A DNA stretch of 7,458 nucleotides from an uncultured Clostridia bacterium (lineage in GTDB: Bacteria > Bacillota > Clostridia > Christensenellales > CAG-314). The notes below the pieces were generated by a model. It made no database searches, was not told the DNA's origin, and worked only from the letters and a program-made list of their open reading frames with translations. The DNA lies in the NCBI GenBank assembly GCA_937875645.1, contig CALLXO010000259.1, positions 1-7,458 on the forward strand, read 5' to 3'. The position numbers and the translations under genes are program-made. This document shows positions 1-6,042 of this stretch, piece by piece. Numbering within the stretch: the stretch's first letter is position 1; each line of letters begins with the position of its first letter.

Positions 1-52
1 ATTGAATTTTTAATAACACAACAATAAATATAGCTTTAATTCAATGTACTAT

Positions 53-81
53 AAACCGACGGAAAAATTTTCCGTCGGTTT
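53..81. terminator. Intrinsic terminator closing the minus-strand operon
   Basis: A near-perfect inverted repeat has arms at 53-66 and 68-81, with core CCGACGG/CCGTCGG. The innermost A-T pairs must open to form a loop. It lies 17 bases past the stop codon of the 97-residue membrane protein gene, so it probably ends the minus-strand transcript. In that direction the U tract is short (TTTAT). In the plus direction the stem is followed by TTTTT, so it may also end a plus-strand gene lying left of the window. Confidence 0.8.
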
Positions 82-97
82 TTACGTTAAAAAATTA

Positions 98-391
98 TTA
101 TTGCAATAGTTTACCTGCTAATACAAAGATACCTACGCAAATTATCGTTAATGCCACAGCTACTGAAATTATCATAAACCAAAAGGATGATTTCTGCTTT
201 TTTTTGTCGTCTAATTTTAGCATATCGAAGTAATCCATAACTTGTAAAACGGCGTAAGTAATGGCAACCAACATAAGCACAACAACCGCTGCTTTTGTCA
301 AAACGTCGTTGGCTAATACCACTCCTAATACTGTCAGTATCAAAGATACTATCAAAATTCCGATAATAATGTTTTCAATTGTTTTTCTCAT
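98..391 (-). CDS. Small three-helix membrane protein of unknown function
   Basis: This encodes 97 residues that I do not recognise as a named family. Three hydrophobic segments are visible at residues about 7-28, 33-54 and 69-95. A short charged loop (LDDKKKQK, about 60-67) separates helices two and three and is probably cytoplasmic. There is no Cys pair, enzyme motif or clear signal-peptide cleavage site. The ATG is preceded by AGGTGA (395-400), a usable Shine-Dalgarno. The gene starts 31 bases after the stop of the PyrB-like gene and is followed by a hairpin terminator, so it appears to be the last gene of the six-gene minus-strand unit. The frame and spacing make it a credible gene. Its role is unknown, and a link to cell-envelope work is only a guess from the lspA neighbour. 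Confidence 0.7.
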   Translation of the reverse strand: MRKTIENIIIGILIVSLILTVLGVVLANDVLTKAAVVVLMLVAITYAVLQVMDYFDMLKLDDKKKQKSSFWFMIISVAVALTIICVGIFVLAGKLLQ

Positions 392-422
392 AATTCACCT
401 TTTTGTATTAATTTGCTTATCT

Positions 423-1274
423 TTAATTTCTGTTAAGTAAATACAGTAAAGCCATTGTTATTGCAGTTAAGTTAGAAAAATTTTCGTCCGCTGTGGAAAA
501 GGGATAAATAATATTGCGTGCAGAATCCTTATCAAATACTGTTTTACGGTTAAACAACGGGACATTTTGCTGTGCCAATTTTAGTATTTCGGTAGTCAGT
601 CCCATATAATTTGCATAGTAGGCAAAATTATCCTTTTCAACACACCCCAAATCGATAATAGCGTCAGCTCCCGATACTGCCATATTTACATCGCTGTATA
701 CTCGTAAATTTTTTTGTTTGAAGGCGCTATTAAGGTTTTTATCGGCAGAATAAACGGAAACACGCGACTCAAAGCGGCTTAACACCTCGCATAAATCTGC
801 CGCCGTGCTGTCCTTGTTTATGTCGCCTAATACAGATACGTCAATAGAGTTTAATGTCTCAATCGTCTGTTTTATCGAAAACAGATAAAGCAAAACTTCT
901 AAAGGGTTTTCCCCTCCGCCGCCGTAATTTATGATACCGCCGCCGCATTTGTTTGCCGCTTCGTTAAAAAAAACCTCGTCGCCTTTGGTTATGATAAAAT
1001 CTGCCCCCATAAGCTTTAAACTGAACAAATCGTCCATTGTCAGTTCTTTTTCCACAACAGTTGAGATACCTGATAAATAATTAATGGATAAGGTCAGTGC
1101 AGCTTTTTGCATGGGCGAAAAATCACCTGCCACTGCCAACACCTTGCCCATAAGTTGAGGTCCACGCTTAACACGGGACAAAACAATACGTTTCATCTCG
1201 GCAGCAATATCTAATATCTGCCTTATCTCGGTATCGCTTATTGATTTTAAACTGATAAGGTTTTTGTACGCCAT
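423..1274 (-). CDS. Degenerate aspartate carbamoyltransferase-like protein (probable pseudoenzyme)
   Basis: This 283-residue protein has the length and layout of PyrB: an N-terminal carbamoyl-phosphate domain, then a Rossmann-like domain starting near DVSVLGDI (145-152), then a C-terminal helix ending in MALLYLL. By eye, the PyrB active-site motifs align but are lost. STRTR becomes SPMQK (53-57), the Arg after the first domain's last strand becomes Lys (K97), HPTQ becomes NPLE (123-126), the Arg after GDI becomes Ser (about S156), and the RVQ.ER segment is absent. PL of HPLPR may remain (239-240). Transcarbamylases of all known substrates share the STRTR and HPxQ sites, so catalysis with carbamoyl phosphate looks impossible. 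The frame is intact with a strong Shine-Dalgarno (AGAGGAG, 1278-1284), which argues for a retained non-catalytic role. It sits downstream of lspA-rluD, where Bacillota often carry pyr genes. What it binds is unknown. Confidence 0.8.
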   Translation of the reverse strand: MAYKNLISLKSISDTEIRQILDIAAEMKRIVLSRVKRGPQLMGKVLAVAGDFSPMQKAALTLSINYLSGISTVVEKELTMDDLFSLKLMGADFIITKGDEVFFNEAANKCGGGIINYGGGGENPLEVLLYLFSIKQTIETLNSIDVSVLGDINKDSTAADLCEVLSRFESRVSVYSADKNLNSAFKQKNLRVYSDVNMAVSGADAIIDLGCVEKDNFAYYANYMGLTTEILKLAQQNVPLFNRKTVFDKDSARNIIYPFSTADENFSNLTAITMALLYLLNRN

Positions 1275-1345
1275 AATCTCCTCTTATGTATTCTATAATA
1301 AACTTATACAAAAGTAAACATTATTTTATACTTTTGTTGGCGTTA

Positions 1346-2263
1346 CTAGCTCTGTATCGAGCTTAACACTTTTAAAAAATAATCAGGTAACGGGCTTTCA
1401 AAGCGCATAATCTCTTTTGAATAGGGGTGTGTAAACTCAATAATCTTGCTATGAAGCAACTGCCCCTGCAAATTAAATTTTTGTTTTTTAAACCCGTAAG
1501 CTTTATCCCCCACTATCGGATGCCCTAAAAAACTCGAATGCACCCTAATTTGGTGAGTTCGTCCTGTCTTTAATTCAAACTGAACAAGCGTATTATCAGT
1601 ATAGCGGTTAATTACTTCGTACAAAGTAGTTGCCTTTTTGCCGTTAGTATCCACTGCCATTTTTTTTCTGTCCGACTTGCTCCTTGCTATTGGCTTATTT
1701 ATTGTGCCGCTGTCGGTTTTTAAAACGCCTTCCACAAGAGCGAAATAAATGCGTCGGCACTCCTTTTTTTCTATCTGGCTCGATAAATTGACGTGTGCAA
1801 AATCGTTTTTTGCAACTACCATTAGTCCGCTTTTGTCCAACCTATGCACAATACCGCGGCGCACGTCGCCGTTTATGCTGCTCAAATTTTTTATTTTAAA
1901 CAAAAGTGCATTTACAAGAGTGTTAGTAAAACTCTCGCCAGCCGGGTGAACAGTAAGCCCCTGCTGTTTGTTAACTATCGCTAAATATTCGTCCTCATAA
2001 ACTATGTCGAGTGGGATATCCTGTGGAATTATCTCAACGGGTTTAGGTTGCGGCAACAAAACTGTTGCATCCTGCCCTGTCTTAACCGTTTTTGATACTT
2101 TGGTGAAAACTAAATTATTAACAGAAACAAAACCCTCTTTTATGAGTTTTTGAGCGTGGGATCGGCTTATCTCCAACTCTTCCGACACAAAAACGTCTAA
2201 TCGGTCGCCGCTGTTTTCCTCACCGACAACTAAATGCTTAATTGCTTGTTCCGCCGTTGTCAT
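1346..2263 (-). CDS. rluD: RluD/YlyB-family large-subunit rRNA pseudouridine synthase
   Basis: Converts specific uridines in RNA, typically 23S rRNA, to pseudouridine in the cytoplasm. I chose the ATG at 2263 (305 residues) because GGAG (2270-2273) precedes it. The frame is open to 2329, but that extension lies wholly inside lspA and has no family similarity. Visible parts are an N-terminal S4 RNA-binding domain (GDRLDVFVSEELEISRS onward, about residues 19-70), the catalytic segment GIVHRLDK with Asp at about 143, the RIYFALVEG strand, and the C-terminal TGRTHQIRVH and GHPIVGDKAYG motifs. Relative to the usual HRLDKDTSGL, this protein reads HRLDKSGL, so two residues (DT) are missing right after the catalytic loop while the catalytic Asp remains. 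The start overlaps the end of lspA by 26 bases, so translation is probably coupled. The exact target uridines cannot be told from sequence. Confidence 0.93.
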   Translation of the reverse strand: MTTAEQAIKHLVVGEENSGDRLDVFVSEELEISRSHAQKLIKEGFVSVNNLVFTKVSKTVKTGQDATVLLPQPKPVEIIPQDIPLDIVYEDEYLAIVNKQQGLTVHPAGESFTNTLVNALLFKIKNLSSINGDVRRGIVHRLDKSGLMVVAKNDFAHVNLSSQIEKKECRRIYFALVEGVLKTDSGTINKPIARSKSDRKKMAVDTNGKKATTLYEVINRYTDNTLVQFELKTGRTHQIRVHSSFLGHPIVGDKAYGFKKQKFNLQGQLLHSKIIEFTHPYSKEIMRFESPLPDYFLKVLSSIQS

Positions 2264-2972
2264 CACTTTCTCCGTCTGAATATACGTCCGTATTCTTTGT
2301 CTGATTATTGATGGTGTCGGAATTTCCATTTTCCGTAAGGCTTTTTTTGTTTTTGTCTAACTTATTTTCCTTCTTATCTTCATATAGAAATTTTTGGCTT
2401 TGCGCTTCTGCTTTTGTATCGCCTTCAATGCCCGATTTTTTGGGATGTTTTTTAAATATGGCGTCAACGTCAACAAACAACATGCCTAAAATAACCATAA
2501 TAACACCGACATTTAAAAGAATATCGGCAATATTACATACAAAATCCAATCTGCCTAAAAATTTGGTAGCCAAAAAGTCACGCACCGCTCCGTTAAAAAA
2601 ACCGTCGCCGTAATACGCCCTGTCAATGGCATTGCCTATTGTCCCCGAAACAACAAAAGCAAAACCCATAGCGCTAAAAGCACCGCCCTTTAAACGTACA
2701 AAAATAAAATAGCAAAAAATAGGTAAAGCGACAACTGTCAAAACGAAAAAGAGTATATTGTTTCCGCTTAAACTTCCCCATGCTGCGCCGTTGTTTAAAA
2801 CAAAAGTAAATTCGAGAAAATCAGGTACTATGACAATGGGAAGATTTCCTTTGTCATATTGGTTTTGGAAATACCCTTTAGTCACTTGGTCACCTACAAC
2901 GCCCAAAACGACAACCGCAAGGCAAATTAGCAGAAAAATCACATTTTTTTTGTTCAATTTAATTTTTTTCAT
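2238..2972 (-). CDS. lspA: Lipoprotein signal peptidase (signal peptidase II) with long C-terminal tail
   Basis: A membrane aspartic protease that cuts prolipoprotein signal peptides before the lipid-modified Cys. I chose the ATG at 2972 (244 residues). AAGGA (2977-2981) precedes it, whereas a TTG ten codons upstream (3002) lies inside yggS with no Shine-Dalgarno. Family motifs are clear: GDQVTK (27-32), LNNGAAWG (59-66), GTIGNAIDR with catalytic D117, VRDFLA (130-135) and NIAD with catalytic D150. Four membrane helices lie at about 10-27, 72-93, 98-113 and 152-168. LspA is usually 150-170 residues. This one adds a polar tail of about 70 residues from about 174, rich in Lys, Asn, Asp and Glu, with no visible domain. 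Because both LspA ends face the cytoplasm, the tail should be cytoplasmic. Its last codons overlap the rluD start. Confidence 0.95.
   Translation of the reverse strand: MKKIKLNKKNVIFLLICLAVVVLGVVGDQVTKGYFQNQYDKGNLPIVIVPDFLEFTFVLNNGAAWGSLSGNNILFFVLTVVALPIFCYFIFVRLKGGAFSAMGFAFVVSGTIGNAIDRAYYGDGFFNGAVRDFLATKFLGRLDFVCNIADILLNVGVIMVILGMLFVDVDAIFKKHPKKSGIEGDTKAEAQSQKFLYEDKKENKLDKNKKSLTENGNSDTINNQTKNTDVYSDGESDDNGGTSN
2270..2273 (-). promoter_or_regulatory. Ribosome binding site that sets the rluD start
   Basis: GGAG on the minus strand, six bases before the ATG at 2263 and within the last codons of lspA. It supports the 305-residue start rather than the frame extended to 2329. Confidence 0.6.
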
Positions 2973-2976
2973 TTTT

Positions 2977-2981
2977 TCCTT
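2977..2981 (-). promoter_or_regulatory. Ribosome binding site of lspA on the yggS stop codon
   Basis: AAGGA on the minus strand, four bases before the ATG at 2972. Its first two bases are part of the yggS TAA (2980-2982), so ribosomes finishing yggS would sit on the lspA start region. Confidence 0.6.
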
Positions 2982-3639
2982 AATTGTAGTTTCTTTCGCC
3001 AAATAATACTGAACCTAAACGCACCATATTTGCACCGCAACGGAGGGCAGTTATATAATCGCCGCTCATACCCATGCTCAGCCATTTTATATCTAATTGG
3101 GGATAACTTGCCTTTGTGCTTAAAAAGAGATTGTTCATTTTTTTGTATAAATCTTGAGATGCATTTATAGGCAATACCGTCATTAGACCGTTTATTTTTA
3201 AGTAAGGATATTTAATAATTTCCTCTATTAAATCAAATAGTTTATCTGGCAAAACACCGCTTTTAGTTTCTTCACCGCCTATATTTACTTCCACTAAAAC
3301 AGGCATTATTTTGTTTATTTTTTGACATTGTTTGTTAATTTCTTGAGCTAAGAAAACCCTGTCGACGGAATGTATCATGTCCACCTTATCCACAATGTAT
3401 TTAACTTTGTTTGTCTGTAATGCGCCGATAAAGTGCCAGCTAAGGCCCTTTACTTTTTCGTATTTAGCAATAAACTCTTGCGCTCTGTTTTCGCCGACGA
3501 TAGTGAGTCCTGCCGCTGCTGCCTCTTTTATTAATGCAATATCCTTTGTCTTTGTTGCACCTACAACTGCAACATTTTCACGTTGCTTGTTTAAGTCAAT
3601 TTCTCTTAATATTTTTTTGTATGCTTCTTTAAAATCCAT
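2980..3639 (-). CDS. yggS: YggS/YlmE (PLPBP) family pyridoxal-phosphate homeostasis protein
   Basis: This 219-residue single-domain protein has the alanine-racemase-like TIM-barrel fold. The family binds PLP without a known catalytic reaction and buffers cellular vitamin B6 and amino/keto acid pools in the cytoplasm. The PLP-binding Lys is K30 in ATKTK. Other signatures are GENRAQE (49-55), WHFIGALQTNK (68-78), HSVD (90-93), EVNIGGEETKSG (117-128), GLMT (151-154), SMGMSGDY (188-195) and VRLGSVLFGER near the C-terminus, so the length and all motifs are typical. The ATG at 3639 overlaps the end of the upstream ATP-grasp gene by 11 bases, with a weak GGTGA (3643-3647) before it. Its TAA overlaps the lspA Shine-Dalgarno. 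In Bacillus the equivalent ylmE sits in the division-gene region some genes upstream of lspA. Confidence 0.95.
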   Translation of the reverse strand: MDFKEAYKKILREIDLNKQRENVAVVGATKTKDIALIKEAAAAGLTIVGENRAQEFIAKYEKVKGLSWHFIGALQTNKVKYIVDKVDMIHSVDRVFLAQEINKQCQKINKIMPVLVEVNIGGEETKSGVLPDKLFDLIEEIIKYPYLKINGLMTVLPINASQDLYKKMNNLFLSTKASYPQLDIKWLSMGMSGDYITALRCGANMVRLGSVLFGERNYN

Positions 3640-4522
3640 TTGTCACCGTGTTAAATATATGCTGTGCATAAGTGTCTGCAATATTGACGCCTGTAACCGC
3701 TTCAATGCCTAAAAAATGCGCATTTGCGTTTACTTCGCACAGCTTTAAACCCTCTATATCAAAAAGAAAGTCAACACCAACAAAGTCTGCGCCGAGGATA
3801 TTGCTTATTTTTTCAGCCAAATTCGCTTGGTTTTTGTTTAAAGTATAAGGCGTGCCTTTTCCGCCTAATTCTATATTTGCTCTAAAATCTTTATCGTTAT
3901 TTCGCATCATAGCGCAAATTGGCTCGCCGCCTATTACAAATACTCTCAAATCCTTCCCTTTGCTGTTTTTAATATACTGTTGATACAGGTGATGATTATG
4001 TAATAGCTTTTTGCGCAATTCTTTTAGTTTAGAAAAATCTTCCGCAATGTGCACTTGTGCGCCAAAACTGCCGTAGCTTTCCTTAACAATCAACGGAAAC
4101 CCTAACGTATCGGCAACATATTGCGCAAAAATATCGTTTTCTTCGCTGTTAGCTGGATAAACCAAAGGAGAAATTATAGTTTTTGGCATAGCAATGCCGT
4201 TGTTGCTTAACGCAAAAAAAGCCTTTCCTTTGTTGTCACAAATCTCAAGTACTTTTGCCTTATTAAAGACCCTTACACCCCATTTTTCCAACATATGCGC
4301 TAAAAGGGCATCCTTATCCCAATAAATGCAGAAAAGTGGTTTTTCCAAACCCAAAAGGGGCGAAATATCGCCCTCGTTATCAAAACAAAGCTTAATGTCA
4401 CTATGCTTGACAATGCTTATCTCAAAACCTTTTTTTGTCAAAGCGTCATATAACCTTTGTATGCACTTTGCAGTAGACTCAACGTAACAAAATGCATTAT
4501 AAACTATCCAGCCTTTTTTCAA
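3629..4522 (-). CDS. RimK-like ATP-grasp ligase, substrate unknown
   Basis: This 297-residue protein probably uses ATP to join an amino acid or similar amine to a carboxylate, as RimK, LysX and MptN do. It has a pre-ATP-grasp region (1-90), a linker with DNKGKAFFAL and a Pro-rich strand (about 96-118), and an ATP-grasp fold to the end. Key residues are K147 in LIVKE, the GSFG loop (151-154), DLRVFV (191-196), R207, DFRAN (212-216), D251 in GVDFL, and E263/N265 in CEVNAN for magnesium. The start is taken as TTG at 4522. GAGG (4531-4534) lies eight bases upstream, and the open frame further 5' covers a near-consensus promoter. It is the first gene of the minus-strand unit and overlaps yggS by 11 bases. 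No carrier protein or peptide substrate is encoded nearby, so the acceptor cannot be named. Confidence 0.88.
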   Translation of the reverse strand: MKKGWIVYNAFCYVESTAKCIQRLYDALTKKGFEISIVKHSDIKLCFDNEGDISPLLGLEKPLFCIYWDKDALLAHMLEKWGVRVFNKAKVLEICDNKGKAFFALSNNGIAMPKTIISPLVYPANSEENDIFAQYVADTLGFPLIVKESYGSFGAQVHIAEDFSKLKELRKKLLHNHHLYQQYIKNSKGKDLRVFVIGGEPICAMMRNNDKDFRANIELGGKGTPYTLNKNQANLAEKISNILGADFVGVDFLFDIEGLKLCEVNANAHFLGIEAVTGVNIADTYAQHIFNTVTNGF

Positions 4523-4530
4523 GTAAAAAA

Positions 4531-4534
4531 CCTC
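4531..4534 (-). promoter_or_regulatory. Ribosome binding site that sets the TTG start of the ATP-grasp gene
   Basis: GAGG on the minus strand, eight bases before the TTG at 4522. It supports this start over the longer open frame reaching 4573. By promoter spacing the transcript would begin almost at this site, so the leader would be only about 12 nucleotides long. Confidence 0.6.
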
Positions 4535-4541
4535 GGCTAAG

Positions 4542-4570
4542 ATTATAACACAACATATATTGTTTTTCAA
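4542..4570 (-). promoter_or_regulatory. Strong housekeeping promoter of the six-gene operon
   Basis: On the minus strand there is TTGAAA (4565-4570), a 17-base spacer and TATAAT (4542-4547), with TG placed one base before the -10 as in extended -10 promoters. This matches the SigA/sigma-70 consensus at 11 of 12 hexamer positions. The predicted start is near 4534-4535. It lies between the DUF3810-like gene and the ATP-grasp gene and should drive the unit through to 98. Confidence 0.75.
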
Positions 4571-4636
4571 CAAAATTAACCCTTGCTGTAATAAATCTTA
4601 GCTAAAAATTTAACAAATTTATACATTATTAGTAAA

Positions 4637-5815
4637 TTAAATCTGGGCGTTTTTAAAAAGCATAAAAATTAGTCTTTGCGTGCGGGAAAAATCTATCACT
4701 GTCGCTATCGGTCTGCCGTCGCCGTCCTTGTTATTTTCGTCGTAAATATTTGCGTTTTTGTCAAGGTAACTGTCTGTACCCCCTTTTTCACCGCTGAGTT
4801 TAAGGAAAAAATCATTTATTTTGTTTTCAATCTTGCTTAAAGAGCTGTGCTGATTCCAATACTCCCTTTCAAAATCTAACTCGTCACGTATATCCTCGTC
4901 AAGCATAAGGAGAAGCTCCTTATAACTGCTCAAACTGTCGGGATAGTAGGAAACCGCCGCTAACACTCGATAAACTAAAGAGTATAGTCCACTGTATAAA
5001 ATATAATCGTCCTCCGCTGTCAAACATATATAATAAGCCGTCATATTTGCGTCGTTTTCCCGCATAACACCTTTAGCGTGTGCCATCTCGTGCGCCATAG
5101 TGACAGGCAACCCCGCTGCAGGGCTAATCGTATTTACATTTGGCTCACCTGTTGGTGCAAAAAATATGCCGGTAATATGCGTTTCGCTCATAATAAAACT
5201 TGTCAATATACCTTTTGCTTGCGGCGTAAAGGGACTAAAATAATCGTTATTTAGCCTTTTAAACTGCTCGGACAGCGCACGCGACAACTGACGTGTCGAG
5301 TACGGTGAAATTACACAATTGTTTTCGTCTCTCTCTAAACGTGCCGAAACAGCGTTTATTTTAAAAATATAATATTCTGCTATCTCCTCTACTTCTTCCC
5401 TATTTATTTCGCCATTAAATACACTTATCGGCAACTCCTTTCTGTTGTAGGAAAAATTTGCAATAGCACTATACAAGCATACAATACTTAAAGCAATGCA
5501 TACCCCATTCAAAAACAACTTTAAAGCCGCTTTTCCTTTGCGTTTTACTAAATTTTTAATAATTGTGATAATCAAAACGATTACAGCAACAACGGCTATA
5601 AAAACCAAAATTTCGTATACACTTACAGGCAACCATCCAAAAATATTGCCAAACAACCAAATCCAACCCCTGCTAATTGTTTTTGTCCACCACTCGCTAA
5701 TACTCGGGCTTGATTGTAAAAAAGCAAGTAAAACCAAAATAACTACAATAACACAAAACCAAATTAATTGTTTTTTTATGCTTAACTTTATTTGTTCGTC
5801 TTTTTTGTTTTCCAT
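4637..5815 (-). CDS. DUF3810-like membrane metalloprotease
   Basis: This 392-residue protein has three N-terminal membrane helices at about 16-34, 65-88 and 98-118, then a large domain probably outside the membrane. The zinc signature is AHEMAHAKG (241-249), with H242, E243 and H246. It is followed by RENDAN (252-257), whose E253 is a likely third ligand, as in HExxH...E gluzincins and the DUF3810 family (family assignment from memory of the motif). Substrate and pathway are unknown. The C-terminus (about 330-392) is charged and not recognised. I chose the ATG at 5815 (MENKKDEQ). An in-frame ATG at 5830 lies upstream of a good -10 box, so it would be outside the transcript. Neither start has a Shine-Dalgarno, and the -10 spacing suggests a leaderless mRNA. 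I see no terminator between it and the next operon promoter. Confidence 0.85.
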   Translation of the reverse strand: MENKKDEQIKLSIKKQLIWFCVIVVILVLLAFLQSSPSISEWWTKTISRGWIWLFGNIFGWLPVSVYEILVFIAVVAVIVLIITIIKNLVKRKGKAALKLFLNGVCIALSIVCLYSAIANFSYNRKELPISVFNGEINREEVEEIAEYYIFKINAVSARLERDENNCVISPYSTRQLSRALSEQFKRLNNDYFSPFTPQAKGILTSFIMSETHITGIFFAPTGEPNVNTISPAAGLPVTMAHEMAHAKGVMRENDANMTAYYICLTAEDDYILYSGLYSLVYRVLAAVSYYPDSLSSYKELLLMLDEDIRDELDFEREYWNQHSSLSKIENKINDFFLKLSGEKGGTDSYLDKNANIYDENNKDGDGRPIATVIDFSRTQRLIFMLFKNAQI

Positions 5816-5821
5816 GTGCTT

Positions 5822-5850
5822 ATTATACATTAAAAACGTGTTTTTGATAA
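5822..5850 (-). promoter_or_regulatory. Promoter of the DUF3810-like gene, possibly leaderless
   Basis: On the minus strand, TTATCA (5845-5850), a 17-base spacer and TATAAT (5822-5827). The A of the ATG at 5815 is the seventh base after the -10 box, which is the usual transcription start position. It sits just after the stop of the Cys-rich small gene, so it separates the DUF3810 gene from the feo remnant. Confidence 0.6.
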
Positions 5851-5857
5851 TAAATTT

Positions 5858-6016
5858 TTAATTATCATTTTTCTTTTCGCAATCAATATGATAAGGGCAA
5901 GAACTGCAATTGCAGCAATAATTTTTTCCTTTTCGTTTTTTTATTATACTGCTTATCAAAACGCCTATTACCACAGTGGCGGCAGCAGCAACTATTATTA
6001 TTTCTATAAGCTCCAT
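5858..6016 (-). CDS. FeoB-associated Cys-rich membrane protein
   Basis: A 52-residue protein. It begins MELIEIIIVAAAATVV and has one membrane helix at about residues 4-25, then a basic stretch (KKRKGK, 26-31) and a cytoplasmic Cys cluster: C34, C35, C37, C40 and C46 in YCCNCSSCPYHIDC. This is the layout of the small FeoB-associated Cys-rich proteins found behind feoB in Bacillota. They are thought to assist ferrous iron uptake, perhaps by handling iron at the inner face of the pore. The exact role is not established. The ATG has a strong Shine-Dalgarno (AAGGAGAG, 6021-6028) and starts 26 bases after the feoB stop, so it was cotranscribed with feoB. It is intact although feoB is broken, so its function here is doubtful. 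Confidence 0.88.
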   Translation of the reverse strand: MELIEIIIVAAAATVVIGVLISSIIKKRKGKNYCCNCSSCPYHIDCEKKNDN

Positions 6017-6042
6017 TATTCTCTCCTTATAATTACTCTTTT

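Noticed and set aside
1..45. 8-bp inverted repeat ATTGAATT/AATTCAAT at the left edge
   Set aside because: Short, AT-rich and widely spaced; no supporting element nearby.
1290..1318. Possible promoter TTTACT-17-TAGAAT before the PyrB-like gene
   Set aside because: Its start point would fall within the gene's own Shine-Dalgarno, and AT-rich gaps give such matches by chance.
1308..1337. 9-bp inverted repeat (ACAAAAGTA/TACTTTTGT) between rluD and the PyrB-like gene, considered as attenuator or operator
   Set aside because: AT-rich, 12-base loop, no T run and no resemblance to the PyrR binding loop; probably chance.
2264..2329. Upstream extension of the rluD reading frame (22 extra codons)
   Set aside because: It lies inside lspA, has no S4-domain similarity, and the ATG at 2263 has its own GGAG.
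2973..3002. TTG start ten codons upstream for lspA
   Set aside because: No Shine-Dalgarno; it lies within the end of yggS, and the ATG at 2972 has AAGGA just before it.
2308..3006. Plus-strand open frames opposite lspA
   Set aside because: Antisense shadows of a clear lspA gene, with no ribosome binding site or family likeness; the same holds for plus-strand frames at 1749-1949, 3377-3712, 5496-5861 and 6215-6484.
4523..4573. Longer N-terminus for the ATP-grasp protein
   Set aside because: It overlaps the -10 and -35 boxes of a near-consensus promoter, and the family begins near KKGWIVYN.
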